Notes: generated by a model from the letters alone, not told the origin. A stretch of 64,000 nucleotides of DNA from Pseudomonas sp. K2I15 (GCF_002204795.1 NZ_NIXO01000032.1:1-64000); one strand, 5' to 3'; counted from the first letter of the stretch, positions 38,319 to 47,529 are shown. A program made the numbers and translations.

Positions 38319-41027
38319 GTGGTTAAAAAAACACTCCCCGAAACCACAGCCGTCCTATCAGACGCTGCCAACCCTGAATTGCCTTACGTACAGATTCAAT
38401 ACGCGATCAACAACAGCTTGCTTTATCCCATCGATGCCAGGGATGGCACGCTTGCGACGATCACCGTGCCGAACATGCAGGCTGCCCCCGTCACGTTGTA
38501 TTGGGCAATCAAGGACCAGCCGGAGCCAGCGTTCGAACCGATTGAAGTCCCCGGCAGCACCGACGGCCATGTTGAGATCCCGGTTCCCTGGCAATGGGTC
38601 AGCACCTGCATCGGGCATACGGTGCTGATCTGGTACACCGCTACGGTGGCCGGTCGGCTTGAGGAATCACTGGTGCTGGAGTTGGAGATCCAGGACGTCA
38701 GGGAGGCTGATCTTCGCGTGTCATTGCCAGTGTTCCTGCATTCCAGGCTGGAATGGAGCACATGGTGGCTGAACATGTACGAGTTCCAGGGCGACGAAAC
38801 CATCCAGATCAAGGCATGGCCCATGATCCAGGCCGGTCAGCGGTTATTTGTCACCGTCGCCGGTGACCAGCACATTGTGCCGTATCAATTTATCTGGGTG
38901 GCCTATGACCATGTCGTGACCGCCGCCGAGGCACATGTCGACCATCTGTTCGAGTTCAGGCTGGCTCGCGGTTGGATGTCGCGCCGGGAAGACTATTCAG
39001 CCCTGACAACCCATATGGGGGTCATCTGGGACGGTACTGCGCCGATACTTCCGACACCGGATGATCCCGTTCATGAGAATCCGCTGCCTATCAATGCCCA
39101 GGATTTTCACCTGCGCACGACTACGCTGTTGCGGGTTGACCCGGCACTGGACTTGCCACCGCCGCATCTTAAGGAGTCCACGGAGTTCAACGGCAGTTGG
39201 GTAGTCAACCCGACCAACACCTTGAACGGCGCACACATAGTGATTACCTACGAGGGTATACATGCAGGTGATCGTGTTTGCCCCACGTTTTCCGGCACGC
39301 CTGGCCTGGGTTCGCCAGCGATTGAATGCCGTACCGTGCAAGCGGGCGAAACCTCGTTGGAGTTCCGGGTGCCACCCTCGGCGATCAGCGCCAATTTCGC
39401 GCAGAACGTTACGTTGACCTATACGGTATCCCACAGTGGTACTGGCCCTTGGTTATCTCCACCGCGGGTGGTGAATATCCTCGATGTCGCCGGGCTGCCC
39501 TCCCCACAGGTGGAGCAAGCTACGGGTAACACGCTAGACCTTAATACGTTCTCTGGTGACGCCGATTGCACGGTCATAACCTGGCCTTACATTGAGTTGG
39601 GGCAACGCTGCTGGTTATGGGTAACCGGCAAACTTGAGGACGGTAGCACCTACAGCTTCCAGGTTTTGGAGGGTGAGCCTGTGACCGAGCAGTGGCTGGG
39701 GAGTGGCGTCAACACTCCCTTGCCCCGTAGCGAACTGAAGAAGCTGGCGGATTGCAGCGAGTTCGAAGTGCATTTTGCGGTGAACTTTAATGGCTTGGCC
39801 GATAAGGCCTCCGCCAAGAAGTTTCCGGTACTGACATTGGGGATTGTCCAGGAAGATTTGGTGCTTGATGCACCCACCGTGCGCGAAGCGGTAGGGTCAC
39901 AGTTGACGGTCTACAACGGTCGCGACGGGGTGACCGTGCGGGTGGCATACGAGGGGATCAATCCGCTTCAGACCATCAACGTGTGCTGGACACAACCGGA
40001 CGGCAGTTGTTTGCCCCTGGCGTCGAAACCTGGCACCAGCAATCCCAAGTACGTCGACTTCCAGATCCCGCGTGAAGCCGTGATCGAGGGCAGCGGCAAA
40101 ACGGTCACGATCAACTACACCGTTATCAGCGCGTGCAAACATGCCACTTCTGAAGATCTGAACCTGCAGATCAGCGTACCGGTGCGTTTGCCCACGCCGG
40201 TAGTGCCAGAGGCTACACCGCCGGCCACCCAGGGAGGCATTCTGGACCTGCGAACCTTTAACGGGGATGCGCATATTACCGTGGAGAAATGGTGGTTCAT
40301 TTTGGCGGGCCAGGATGGTTGGCTGGACTGTATCGGGACCAAGGATGATGGTTCTGCCTACACCATCAGGGTGATGATTGGCGAGCCGATTACCGATAGC
40401 GATGTGGGAAATGGCCTGTCCCGAGTGCTCAAGCGCGAAGAGTTGGAGAAACTGCGTAATCAAACTTCCTTGCTCGTCGTATTCAAGGCGACGACGCAGA
40501 TCGGTGGCACTTTATCTAATTCGATAGAGTTTCCAACCTTGCAGTTGGAGTTTGGCAAGCGCTTCAGAGACGAGACGGACTTTGATCCCGATTACAAGGG
40601 ATGGAACAACTGGCAGAAAGGGGCGGGTGCTACGGACCCGAGGGACCTGGAACTGAAATATGGGGCAGGCCCGCAATCGACACCGGTTTACTACTTGCTC
40701 GATTGGGGCTACACCGACACGAGCAACCCGGTCACTCAGCGGGAGAAGCTGTACAAGGTGTTTACCGAGCTGGAGTCGGGGCGTAATTACAGGTTCAGCG
40801 CCTGGGTTCGTGATAACAGCGGCGTAGGCAACAAACCTCGGATGGTGCTGGTTGCTCAAGGGATTGAAGTCACTCCCGTCACAGAGCCGGGTACAGCCTG
40901 GCAACTGCTTCAGGGCGTGTTCGTTGCCACTTCAAATACGATGCGACTCAGCGTTGATAACCTTCGAATGGGAATAGCGCCCGGCAACGACTTTGACGTG
41001 ACGTTACTTATCGTGGAAGAGGTGTGA
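38319..41027 (+). CDS. Large modular beta-rich repeat protein, unknown function
   Basis: I do not recognise this 902-residue protein. It has no signal peptide or membrane segment. It appears built from two alternating modules, three times: module A at about 20-125, 290-385 and 518-622 (shared YEGI, then paired strands ending near a YTV segment), and module B at about 140-240, 400-510 and 636-745. The last two B copies share LDLnTFsGDA, a Trp-rich strand, GQ..WL, DGS.Y and GEP. The C-terminus (about 750-902) differs: DFDPDYKGWNNWQKG, LESGRNYRFSAWVRD and a jelly-roll-like pattern resembling carbohydrate-binding domains. It starts at GTG after ACAGGAG. It lies between pvdL and the dsb genes; I know no such gene in the P. 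aeruginosa locus. A surface or toxin-like binding role is speculation. Confidence 0.75.
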   Translation: MVKKTLPETTAVLSDAANPELPYVQIQYAINNSLLYPIDARDGTLATITVPNMQAAPVTLYWAIKDQPEPAFEPIEVPGSTDGHVEIPVPWQWVSTCIGHTVLIWYTATVAGRLEESLVLELEIQDVREADLRVSLPVFLHSRLEWSTWWLNMYEFQGDETIQIKAWPMIQAGQRLFVTVAGDQHIVPYQFIWVAYDHVVTAAEAHVDHLFEFRLARGWMSRREDYSALTTHMGVIWDGTAPILPTPDDPVHENPLPINAQDFHLRTTTLLRVDPALDLPPPHLKESTEFNGSWVVNPTNTLNGAHIVITYEGIHAGDRVCPTFSGTPGLGSPAIECRTVQAGETSLEFRVPPSAISANFAQNVTLTYTVSHSGTGPWLSPPRVVNILDVAGLPSPQVEQATGNTLDLNTFSGDADCTVITWPYIELGQRCWLWVTGKLEDGSTYSFQVLEGEPVTEQWLGSGVNTPLPRSELKKLADCSEFEVHFAVNFNGLADKASAKKFPVLTLGIVQEDLVLDAPTVREAVGSQLTVYNGRDGVTVRVAYEGINPLQTINVCWTQPDGSCLPLASKPGTSNPKYVDFQIPREAVIEGSGKTVTINYTVISACKHATSEDLNLQISVPVRLPTPVVPEATPPATQGGILDLRTFNGDAHITVEKWWFILAGQDGWLDCIGTKDDGSAYTIRVMIGEPITDSDVGNGLSRVLKREELEKLRNQTSLLVVFKATTQIGGTLSNSIEFPTLQLEFGKRFRDETDFDPDYKGWNNWQKGAGATDPRDLELKYGAGPQSTPVYYLLDWGYTDTSNPVTQREKLYKVFTELESGRNYRFSAWVRDNSGVGNKPRMVLVAQGIEVTPVTEPGTAWQLLQGVFVATSNTMRLSVDNLRMGIAPGNDFDVTLLIVEEV

Positions 41028-41053
41028 TCGGCTTGGGCCGAGGCGTATAAACG

Positions 41054-41082
41054 AAAAGGCCTCCAATTTTCGGAGGCCTTTT
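41054..41082. terminator. Bidirectional Rho-independent terminator
   Basis: AAAAGGCCTCC / GGAGGCCTTTT stem with a short AT-rich loop between the convergent 902-residue protein gene and dsbG. Confidence 0.9.
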
Positions 41083-41087
41083 CCTGT

Positions 41088-41849
41088 TTATTTCGGGCCG
41101 AGAATCTTCACCAACTTATCCGGCGACGGCGCCCCTTGCTGTTGCTGCAACCCACCCTTGTCATCCAGATAGAAAATCGCCGGCGTCGCCGACAACTCCA
41201 GCTCATCCATCAACTTCATATTGGCATCCAGCTTGGCCTGGATATCTGCCGGGATCTTCTCCAGCGGCTGCAACTTGCTGCCTTTACCGGCTGACTCATG
41301 AGCCTCAAGAGCCTGCTGCTGGTCCTTGGCTGCAAACAGCGCGGCCGACTTGCCCGGGCTGTCCTCACGAATAATCCCCACCATGATATGCCGCAACTGC
41401 ACCTTGCCCGACTTCACCCACGGCCGCGCCTGTTCCCAGAACATATTGCAGTACGGGCAGTTCGGATCGCTGAACAGATACACGATACGCGGCGCATCCT
41501 TGTTGCCGTCCTGAATCCAGTTGCTGTGTTCCATCTTGGCCCAGACTTCCTTGGCCATCGGCGCATACACGAGCTTTTCTAGTGGCGCGGTGCTCAAGTC
41601 ATTGCCGTCGGCATCGTACAGGTTGCCGGCGATCACACTTTTGCCATCGGCCGTCAGGTATAGCGCCATGCCACGGTTCTGGTACTGCGCCGCATAACCC
41701 GTGAGACCGCTGGGCGCATCGAACTTGCCGATGATCTTGGCGCCCTTGGCCTCGATGTTCTTGATCGGCGCCGGCCAGTCTTCGGCCTGGACGAGCGTAG
41801 CAGCCAGTGTCAGGGGCAAGAGGGTCAGCAGGTGGCGGAGGCGGAGCAT
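41088..41849 (-). CDS. dsbG: Periplasmic disulfide isomerase DsbG
   Basis: Exported thioredoxin-fold protein of 253 residues. The signal peptide ends LVQAED. An N-terminal dimerisation part is followed by the catalytic domain with active-site Cys131 and Cys134 (DPNCPYCNMFW) and the cis-proline loop SATPAIF. By family it protects or isomerises cysteines in the periplasm and needs reduction by a DsbD-type protein, which is encoded in the same operon. It overlaps the 3' end of the TlpA-like gene by 25 bases. P. aeruginosa has the same gene group (dsbG, thioredoxin-like, dsbD2, two-component pair). Confidence 0.92.
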   Translation of the reverse strand: MLRLRHLLTLLPLTLAATLVQAEDWPAPIKNIEAKGAKIIGKFDAPSGLTGYAAQYQNRGMALYLTADGKSVIAGNLYDADGNDLSTAPLEKLVYAPMAKEVWAKMEHSNWIQDGNKDAPRIVYLFSDPNCPYCNMFWEQARPWVKSGKVQLRHIMVGIIREDSPGKSAALFAAKDQQQALEAHESAGKGSKLQPLEKIPADIQAKLDANMKLMDELELSATPAIFYLDDKGGLQQQQGAPSPDKLVKILGPK

Positions 41850-42694
41850 GGCGAATTCCTTGTGGTAGCCGGATGGGCAGTGGGGGCGGCTGTCGGTTCG
41901 AAGCGCTCCATGGCGCGGGCCAGGCTGGCCTGGGACAGTTCGCCCAGGTGGCTGTTGATCAGGCGACCGTCAGGCTGATAAAACAGCGTGGTGGGCAAGG
42001 CCATCGACCCGACGGCCTGGCCGAGTCGGCCGCTGGCGTCGAATAGCACGTTGTCCAGGTTCAGGCCCTGGGTCGCCAGGTAGGTGCTGACGCTTTGCAT
42101 GCTTTCGGCCTGGTTGACGAACAGGAAGGTCACGTCCGGGCGCTGGCGCTGGGCGCTTTCCAGTACCGGCATTTCGCGACGGCACGGCGGGCACCAGGTG
42201 GCCCATAGATTGATCACCAGCGGGCCGCCCTTGTAGTCGGCCAGTTGCACGGTTTCGCCATTGGCGTTGCGCAGGGTGATGTCTGGCAGATGGGTGCCTT
42301 TTTCGTAGAGGGTCAGGGACAGGCTGGTCAAGGCCCAGAATGCCAGGCCGGTGATCACGCCGGCGCTCAGTGGCTTGCGCAACAGCGGGCGGCGCCAACC
42401 GTAGATCAAGGCGCCGAGGACCAGCGCGATAACGCCGGGCCAGGCGAGAAAGCCGCCGTCACGCAGGTCTACGATTTGCAGCGGGTCATTTTTATAGTAC
42501 GCCCAGTACATCAGCACGAAGCTGACGCGTGCGGCGAGCATGCCCAGAAGAAACAACGTGAACAGCACCGACTCCGGGTTCTCGCCGCCGCGCTTGGCCA
42601 CGCGCCAACCCACCAGGGTGGCGAGGATCAACGCCGTGATCAGCAGCAAGTGATTCAGGGCGATGGCGAAGGTGCCGATGGTCAGTGTCAGCAT
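41825..42694 (-). CDS. TlpA-like thioredoxin with Lgt-like membrane domain
   Basis: Protein of 289 residues. The first 130 form about four membrane helices with a stretch (ARVSFVLMYWAYYKNDP, then DGGFLAWPG) that recalls prolipoprotein diacylglyceryl transferase. A periplasmic thioredoxin domain follows (about 137-270) with active-site Cys168 and Cys171 in WATWCPPCRRE. It probably takes electrons from DsbD. The tail (TAHPATTRNSPCSASATC) is read over the start of dsbG. It shares one base with the dsbD stop (TGATG), a coupled arrangement. Confidence 0.85.
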   Translation of the reverse strand: MLTLTIGTFAIALNHLLLITALILATLVGWRVAKRGGENPESVLFTLFLLGMLAARVSFVLMYWAYYKNDPLQIVDLRDGGFLAWPGVIALVLGALIYGWRRPLLRKPLSAGVITGLAFWALTSLSLTLYEKGTHLPDITLRNANGETVQLADYKGGPLVINLWATWCPPCRREMPVLESAQRQRPDVTFLFVNQAESMQSVSTYLATQGLNLDNVLFDASGRLGQAVGSMALPTTLFYQPDGRLINSHLGELSQASLARAMERFEPTAAPTAHPATTRNSPCSASATC

Positions 42695-44430
42695 CAGAGG
42701 GCTTCCCGGGTCAGGTTCCAGCGTTGCAGGAATGCCTCTGCGTCGACTTCGCCGGTGATGCGCTGGGCGCGGCGCTCTTCACCGTTGGGGCCGATCCAGA
42801 CAAAGCTCGGCGGCCCCGGGACTTTGTAGCGGCCCAGCAGCTCGCGGCTGGCGGCGTTGTCGGCGGTCACGTCGAGGCGCAGCAGGCGTACGTCCTTGAG
42901 GGCGTCCAGTACTTCGGGTTTGGCGAATACCTGTTTCTCCATGATTTTGCACGACACGCACCAGTCAGCGTAGTAGTCCACCAGCACCCATTGGCCCTGC
43001 GCTTTGGCGCTGTCGAGCTGGCTTCGCAGCACGGCCGGGTCATTGATGGTCATGAAGGCTTCGTGGGCCGTGGGTGCACCGGCAACCCGCGAGCCGCTGT
43101 AGACCTTCAGCGGTTGCCACGGGTCGTCGCTGCCGCCGGCCGCGCCGATCACCAGTACGCTGCCCCAAAGGCCCAGTACCAGCGAGCCGGCACCAAACAG
43201 CATGGCGGTACGCCCGAAATCGTGGGCCAGGCGCCAACCGCAATAGGCCATGACCAGCGCCAGCACACCCCACAAGCCGAGCCACAGGGTTTCGCCTACA
43301 ACCGGGCGAATCATCAGCACGGCGGTGGCGAGGAACAGGAAGCCGAAGATGCCCTTGAGGATGTTCATCCAGGTGCCGGGCTTGGGCAGGAAACGGTTGC
43401 CCACGGTCACCAGTAGCAACAGCGGCACGCCGATGCCGATGCCCATGGCAAACAGGATCAGGCCGCCGTGCAGGGCATTGCCGCTTTGGGCGATGTAGAG
43501 CAGGGCGCCGGCCAGGGGCGCGGTCATGCACGGCCCCACCAGCAAACCGGACAAGGCGCCGAGCACGCCGGCACCCATTAGGCTGCCGCCGCTTTGTTGG
43601 CGGCTGACGTTGTCGAGGCGGTCGCGCAGGAAGGTCGGCAGTTGCAGCTCAAAAAAGCCGAACATCGGCAGGGCGAGGATCACAAACAATGCCGCGAAGC
43701 TGCCGAGGATCCACGGCGTTTGCAACAGGGCAGCGAGGTTGCCGCCGAGCAGCGCGGCCAATACGCCGAGCGCGGCATACACCAGCGCCATGCACACCAC
43801 GTAGCTGGCGGCCAGGGCAAAGCCGCGCCGTGGGCTGGCGCCGCTGCCTACGACAAGGCCGGCGAGGATCGGCAACATCGGCAGGGAACAAGGAGCAAAG
43901 GCCAACAGCAGGCCCAGGCCGAAAAACACCAGCAGGCTCCATCCCAGGCTGCGCTGTTGCAGGCCGCTGGCCAGGCTTTGGTCCTGGGCCTGGCCGGTAG
44001 CAGCCACGGCAGGGTTACCGCCAAGGTCCACGGTGATCGATTGCGGCGGGTAGCACAGGCCTGCATCAGCGCAACCCTGCCAGCCGAGCTTGACCTGGCC
44101 GGTGGCGCCGGCAGGAATCTTCACTTCCAGGCCTTGGCGATAAACCTGCTGCTCGCCGAAGAACTCGTCGCTATGGGCTTCGCCCTGGGGCAATGTCGGC
44201 TTTTCGGCCAGGCCATCGAATTTCATGCGCTGCTGGTACAGGTAATAACCGTCGGCAATCTGCCAATACAGCTGGGTTTCGCCGGAGGCCAGACGCTCGG
44301 AGGTAAAGGTGAAGGCGTTGCCTACCGGGAGGAAATCAGGTTTGGTCTCGAAAGGATTGCTGCCAGGCGCGGCCTGGGCAAATCCAGCAAACAATACCAG
44401 CAGGAAAATAAACAGATGCCGCATGATCAA
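42694..44430 (-). CDS. dsbD: Thiol:disulfide interchange protein DsbD
   Basis: Three-part electron carrier of 578 residues moving reducing power from cytoplasmic thioredoxin to the periplasm. A signal peptide ends GFAQAAPG. The N-terminal periplasmic domain has the cysteine pair in GCADAGLCYPP. The membrane domain has the conserved cysteines in FAPCSLPML and GPCMTAPLAG. The C-terminal thioredoxin domain has CVSCK and ends with TGEVDAEAFLQRW. An in-frame ATG two codons inside is an alternative start. First gene of the dsbD-tlpA-dsbG operon. Confidence 0.93.
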   Translation of the reverse strand: MIMRHLFIFLLVLFAGFAQAAPGSNPFETKPDFLPVGNAFTFTSERLASGETQLYWQIADGYYLYQQRMKFDGLAEKPTLPQGEAHSDEFFGEQQVYRQGLEVKIPAGATGQVKLGWQGCADAGLCYPPQSITVDLGGNPAVAATGQAQDQSLASGLQQRSLGWSLLVFFGLGLLLAFAPCSLPMLPILAGLVVGSGASPRRGFALAASYVVCMALVYAALGVLAALLGGNLAALLQTPWILGSFAALFVILALPMFGFFELQLPTFLRDRLDNVSRQQSGGSLMGAGVLGALSGLLVGPCMTAPLAGALLYIAQSGNALHGGLILFAMGIGIGVPLLLLVTVGNRFLPKPGTWMNILKGIFGFLFLATAVLMIRPVVGETLWLGLWGVLALVMAYCGWRLAHDFGRTAMLFGAGSLVLGLWGSVLVIGAAGGSDDPWQPLKVYSGSRVAGAPTAHEAFMTINDPAVLRSQLDSAKAQGQWVLVDYYADWCVSCKIMEKQVFAKPEVLDALKDVRLLRLDVTADNAASRELLGRYKVPGPPSFVWIGPNGEERRAQRITGEVDAEAFLQRWNLTREAL

Positions 44431-44470
44431 GCCTTAGTTCGAAGCAAGTGGGACACACAATGTGTGGCGT

Positions 44471-44490
44471 TGATTAACCGATGATTAACC
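44471..44490. promoter_or_regulatory. Tandem direct repeat, likely response-regulator site
   Basis: TGATTAACC occurs twice with an 11-base period, in the gap between divergent dsbD and the OmpR-type regulator gene; a related GGATTATCC follows near 44510. OmpR-family regulators often bind such repeats, so this is a plausible site for autoregulation and control of dsbD. Confidence 0.55.
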
Positions 44491-44599
44491 GGGCTATCCT
44501 AGAAAGGAGGGATTATCCGGGTTTACGCGCGCTGGCGGCATAATGCGCGCTTAATCCGCTGCCTTTTTAATTGGCCTCACATTTTGCAAAGGGTTCACC

Positions 44600-45280
44600 A
44601 TGCACGTACTGGTCTGTGAAGACGACGAACTGATCGCCAGCGGCATTGTTGCCGGGCTCAGCGCCCAAGGGCTGACCGTCGAGCGCGTCGGCACTGCCGC
44701 CGCTGCCCGGGCGATGCTCAAGGTGGCGGAATTCGACGTGATGGTACTCGACCTCGGCCTGCCGGATGAAGACGGCTTGAAGCTGTTGCAGCAATTGCGC
44801 AGCCAGGGCCTGGAAATTCCGGTGCTGATCCTTACCGCGCGGGATTCGGTAACCAACCGCGTCGACGGCCTGCAGGCCGGTGCCGACGATTACCTGCTCA
44901 AGCCCTTCGACCTGCGTGAACTCGCCGCGCGCCTGCACACCCTGCTTCGCCGGGTGGCCGGGCGCAGCGTCAACCTGATCGAACACGGGCGCCTGACCTA
45001 CAACCCCAGCAGCCGCGAAACGTTACTGGGCGGTGAGTCGGTAGACCTGTCCCGCCGCGAGCAGGCGCTGTTGCAAGCCTTGCTGCAAAACCGTGGCCGG
45101 GTGCTGTCCAGCGAGCAGCTCAAAGACAGCGTCTACGGGCTGAACGACGAGCTGGAAAGCAACGCCCTCAACGTGCACATCCACCACCTGCGGCGCAAAC
45201 TCGGCAACGGCATCGTCGAAACCGTGCGCGGCCTGGGCTATCGCCTGGGCCCGGCTGACGGTGGAGAGGACGCTTCGTGA
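44600..45280 (+). CDS. OmpR-family response regulator
   Basis: Regulator of 226 residues. The receiver domain has the acidic pair at about 8-9, phosphoacceptor Asp51 (VMVLDLGLPDEDG) and Lys in YLLKPFDLREL. The winged-helix DNA-binding domain follows (about 130-222), with NALNVHIHHLRRKLG and TVRGLGYRLG. It pairs with the kinase directly downstream and is divergent from the dsb operon, an arrangement also present in P. aeruginosa. Confidence 0.93.
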   Translation: MHVLVCEDDELIASGIVAGLSAQGLTVERVGTAAAARAMLKVAEFDVMVLDLGLPDEDGLKLLQQLRSQGLEIPVLILTARDSVTNRVDGLQAGADDYLLKPFDLRELAARLHTLLRRVAGRSVNLIEHGRLTYNPSSRETLLGGESVDLSRREQALLQALLQNRGRVLSSEQLKDSVYGLNDELESNALNVHIHHLRRKLGNGIVETVRGLGYRLGPADGGEDAS

Positions 45281-46599
45281 TGAGCCTGCGCCTGCGGCTG
45301 ACCTTCAAGCTCGGCGCAGCCTTCGTGCTGATCTGGGCACTGGCCGCCGCGTGGATGCTCAACGACCTGCGCAACCAGATGATGTTTTCCCTGGACCAGC
45401 GCCTGGTGGCGTCGGCGCGCATGGTCGCCGGGCTAATGGAGCAGATGCCGGGCTTGTCCAGCACGGGCGAGGGCGCGCATTTCAGCGCCGAACAATTGAA
45501 TGTGCCGGGTGGCATGGCGTGCCAGGTCAGCTCCTTGCGCGGGGTGATTCTTGCCCGCAGCCACACCACCCCGGACCAGGGCCTGGAGTCGCGCAAGAGC
45601 GGTTTTCGCGACCAGATGATTGATGGTGTGGGCTGGCGCAGCTTCACCCTGTCCCGTGGCGATTTGTTTATCACCACCGCCGACCGGCAGGTGGAGCGTG
45701 AAGCCTTGAACCTGTCGATCCTGCTGGCTGCTTCGGTACCGGTGGGCGTGGCGCTGTTGGGCTGCCTGTGCCTGTTGTGGCTGGGGATCGGCCAAAGCCT
45801 GTTGCCGCTCAACCGCATGCGTGACGCCCTGATGCGCCGCAGTGCCGACTCCCTCGAGCCCTTGCAGATCAGCCCGCTGCCCAGCGAACTCAAGCCGCTG
45901 CTCGATACCCAGAACCAGCTGCTGCAGCGCATCGCCAAGACCATCGAGCGCGAACGCCGCCTGACCGGCGACGCCGCCCACGAACTGCGCAGCCCGCTGA
46001 CGGCAATCAAGACCCACTTGCAAGTGGCGCGCATGACCGAAGGCGCCGCCCGTGACCAGTCCCTGGCCCATGCCGAGGAGGGCGCCGACCGCTTGCACCG
46101 CACCCTTGAGCAGCTATTGCTGTTGGCGCGGGTCGAAGGCAGCCTGTCGTTTGATGACGGCCTGCAATCGAGCGCCCAGCAAGTAGCACAACTGGCGATT
46201 CAGGATGCCAATGGCGGCGACAATCAGCGCATTGACCTGATCCTGGCGGACGACCTCTCCGACAAACCGGTGGAAATGCCGGTTGGCCTGGCCGTCGCCG
46301 CCTTGCGCAACCTGCTGGACAACGCCCTGCGCCACACACCGGCCGATACCCGGGTGGAGCTGAGTGTGTCCAGTGCTGGCGAGAACGTGGTGTTTCGGGT
46401 GCGTGACCACGGCGCGCCGATTTCCAGCGAAGACTTGCAACACCTGACCCAGCGCTTCTGGCGCAATGGCAACAGCCCCGGTTGCGGCTTGGGGCTCGCG
46501 ATTGTCCAGGCGATCGTGCAGCGCTGCTCGTGCTCGCTGAAATTCGACAGCCAGGCTGATGGCCTGCGCGTCGACCTGGGCATGCCGTTGCGCCGCTGA
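45280..46599 (+). CDS. Sensor histidine kinase partner
   Basis: Membrane histidine kinase of 439 residues. Membrane helices at about 10-28 and 150-172 flank a periplasmic sensor of about 120 residues. A HAMP-like linker precedes the HisKA domain with the phosphorylated His near 234 (DAAHELRSPLTAIK). The ATPase domain has NLLDNALRHTP, VRDHGAPI and GCGLGLAIVQAI. The start ATG shares one base with the regulator stop (TGATG); a GTG one codon earlier is possible. It may sense envelope redox or metal state, judging from the neighbouring dsb genes; that is inference. Confidence 0.9.
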   Translation: MSLRLRLTFKLGAAFVLIWALAAAWMLNDLRNQMMFSLDQRLVASARMVAGLMEQMPGLSSTGEGAHFSAEQLNVPGGMACQVSSLRGVILARSHTTPDQGLESRKSGFRDQMIDGVGWRSFTLSRGDLFITTADRQVEREALNLSILLAASVPVGVALLGCLCLLWLGIGQSLLPLNRMRDALMRRSADSLEPLQISPLPSELKPLLDTQNQLLQRIAKTIERERRLTGDAAHELRSPLTAIKTHLQVARMTEGAARDQSLAHAEEGADRLHRTLEQLLLLARVEGSLSFDDGLQSSAQQVAQLAIQDANGGDNQRIDLILADDLSDKPVEMPVGLAVAALRNLLDNALRHTPADTRVELSVSSAGENVVFRVRDHGAPISSEDLQHLTQRFWRNGNSPGCGLGLAIVQAIVQRCSCSLKFDSQADGLRVDLGMPLRR

Positions 46600-46626
46600 A
46601 ACCTTCTTTTCATGGCACAAATAACT

Positions 46627-46673
46627 ACCGCCATCTTCAAGCGCAACGCTTCAGGATGGCGGTCATTTTTTTG
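46627..46673 (+). terminator. Rho-independent terminator after the kinase gene
   Basis: ACCGCCATC and GATGGCGGT form a stem, with an inner GCG-CAA-CGC hairpin, followed by a run of seven T. Confidence 0.85.
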
Positions 46674-46722
46674 TGTTTGAACGGGCTGAATGACTCAGCC
46701 TGTGTTGAAAAGGACAGCGCCC

Positions 46723-47496
46723 ATGTTGGTTATCGATTCCACTTATCCCGCAAAAGACTTTAACGAGCGCAATGGCGAAGCCGTGCGCCAGGTGATTGTG
46801 CATTACACCGCCGCGCCCTTTGCCTCCTCCTTGCATACCCTCACCTGTGACGGTGTCAGCGCCCACTATTTGCTGGCCGATCCCCGTGACCCGAGCTATC
46901 ACGCCGCCGGCTACGACGAGCTGCGGGTATTGCGCCTGGTGGACGAGGCGCAACGTGCCTGGCATGCCGGCGTCAGCCATTGGGCCGGGCGCGACAACCT
47001 CAATAGCCGCTCCATCGGCATTGAAATCGTCAATCAGGCCCGGGATGACGCCGGTGTGTTTACCTTTCCCGCGTATGGAGTGGAGCAGATCGACGTATTG
47101 ATTGCCCTGGTTCGTGACATTCAGGGGCGTTACCCGGCGATCGGCCCTACCGATATCCTTGGGCATTCGGACATTGCCTATTGGCGCAAGAGTGATCCGG
47201 GGCCGAGTTTGCCGTGGCGTTGCCTGTTCGAGGCGGGCGTGGGTGCCTGGTATGAGGAGGCGGCCAAGACGGCCTATCAACGCCGGTTCGACATTGGCCT
47301 GCCGCCAGAGGTTGAAGTCGAACGGGCGTTTCAGCGCTACGGTTATGCGCCGGCGAAAAATCGCCTGGGTTTTCAGCAGCGTGTCCGCGCGTTCCAGATG
47401 CATTTTCGTCCCTGTGAATACAGAGGGCGGCTGGATGCAGAGACCTGCGCGATCCTGTATGCGTTGAATGAAAAATACACGGGGGTTGCCGGGTAA
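46723..47496 (+). CDS. ampDh3: AmpDh3-like N-acetylmuramoyl-L-alanine amidase
   Basis: Zinc amidase of 257 residues resembling Pseudomonas AmpDh2/AmpDh3. The amidase_2 domain has VIVHYTAAPF (first His ligand), AWHAGVSHWAGRDNLN, IGIEIVNQARDD and HSDIAYWRKSDPGP with the further ligands. A peptidoglycan-binding-like helical domain ends the protein (RVRAFQMHFRP, then LYALNEKY). It cleaves the amide bond between muramic acid and the stem peptide. No signal peptide is visible with the start chosen (AAGGA before MLVIDSTYP), as reported for the type VI-secreted AmpDh3; a longer frame from 46690 adds eleven residues but no signal. No secretion genes are nearby. Confidence 0.82.
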   Translation: MLVIDSTYPAKDFNERNGEAVRQVIVHYTAAPFASSLHTLTCDGVSAHYLLADPRDPSYHAAGYDELRVLRLVDEAQRAWHAGVSHWAGRDNLNSRSIGIEIVNQARDDAGVFTFPAYGVEQIDVLIALVRDIQGRYPAIGPTDILGHSDIAYWRKSDPGPSLPWRCLFEAGVGAWYEEAAKTAYQRRFDIGLPPEVEVERAFQRYGYAPAKNRLGFQQRVRAFQMHFRPCEYRGRLDAETCAILYALNEKYTGVAG

Positions 47497-47529
47497 ATCC
47501 GCTAAAGCTGTTTTTAACGACCACAGGTG

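Noticed and set aside
47497..47520. Another TAAAT near 47487 as a PvdS promoter
   Set aside because: No CGT occurs at the required 16-base spacing; the box at 47530 fits exactly.
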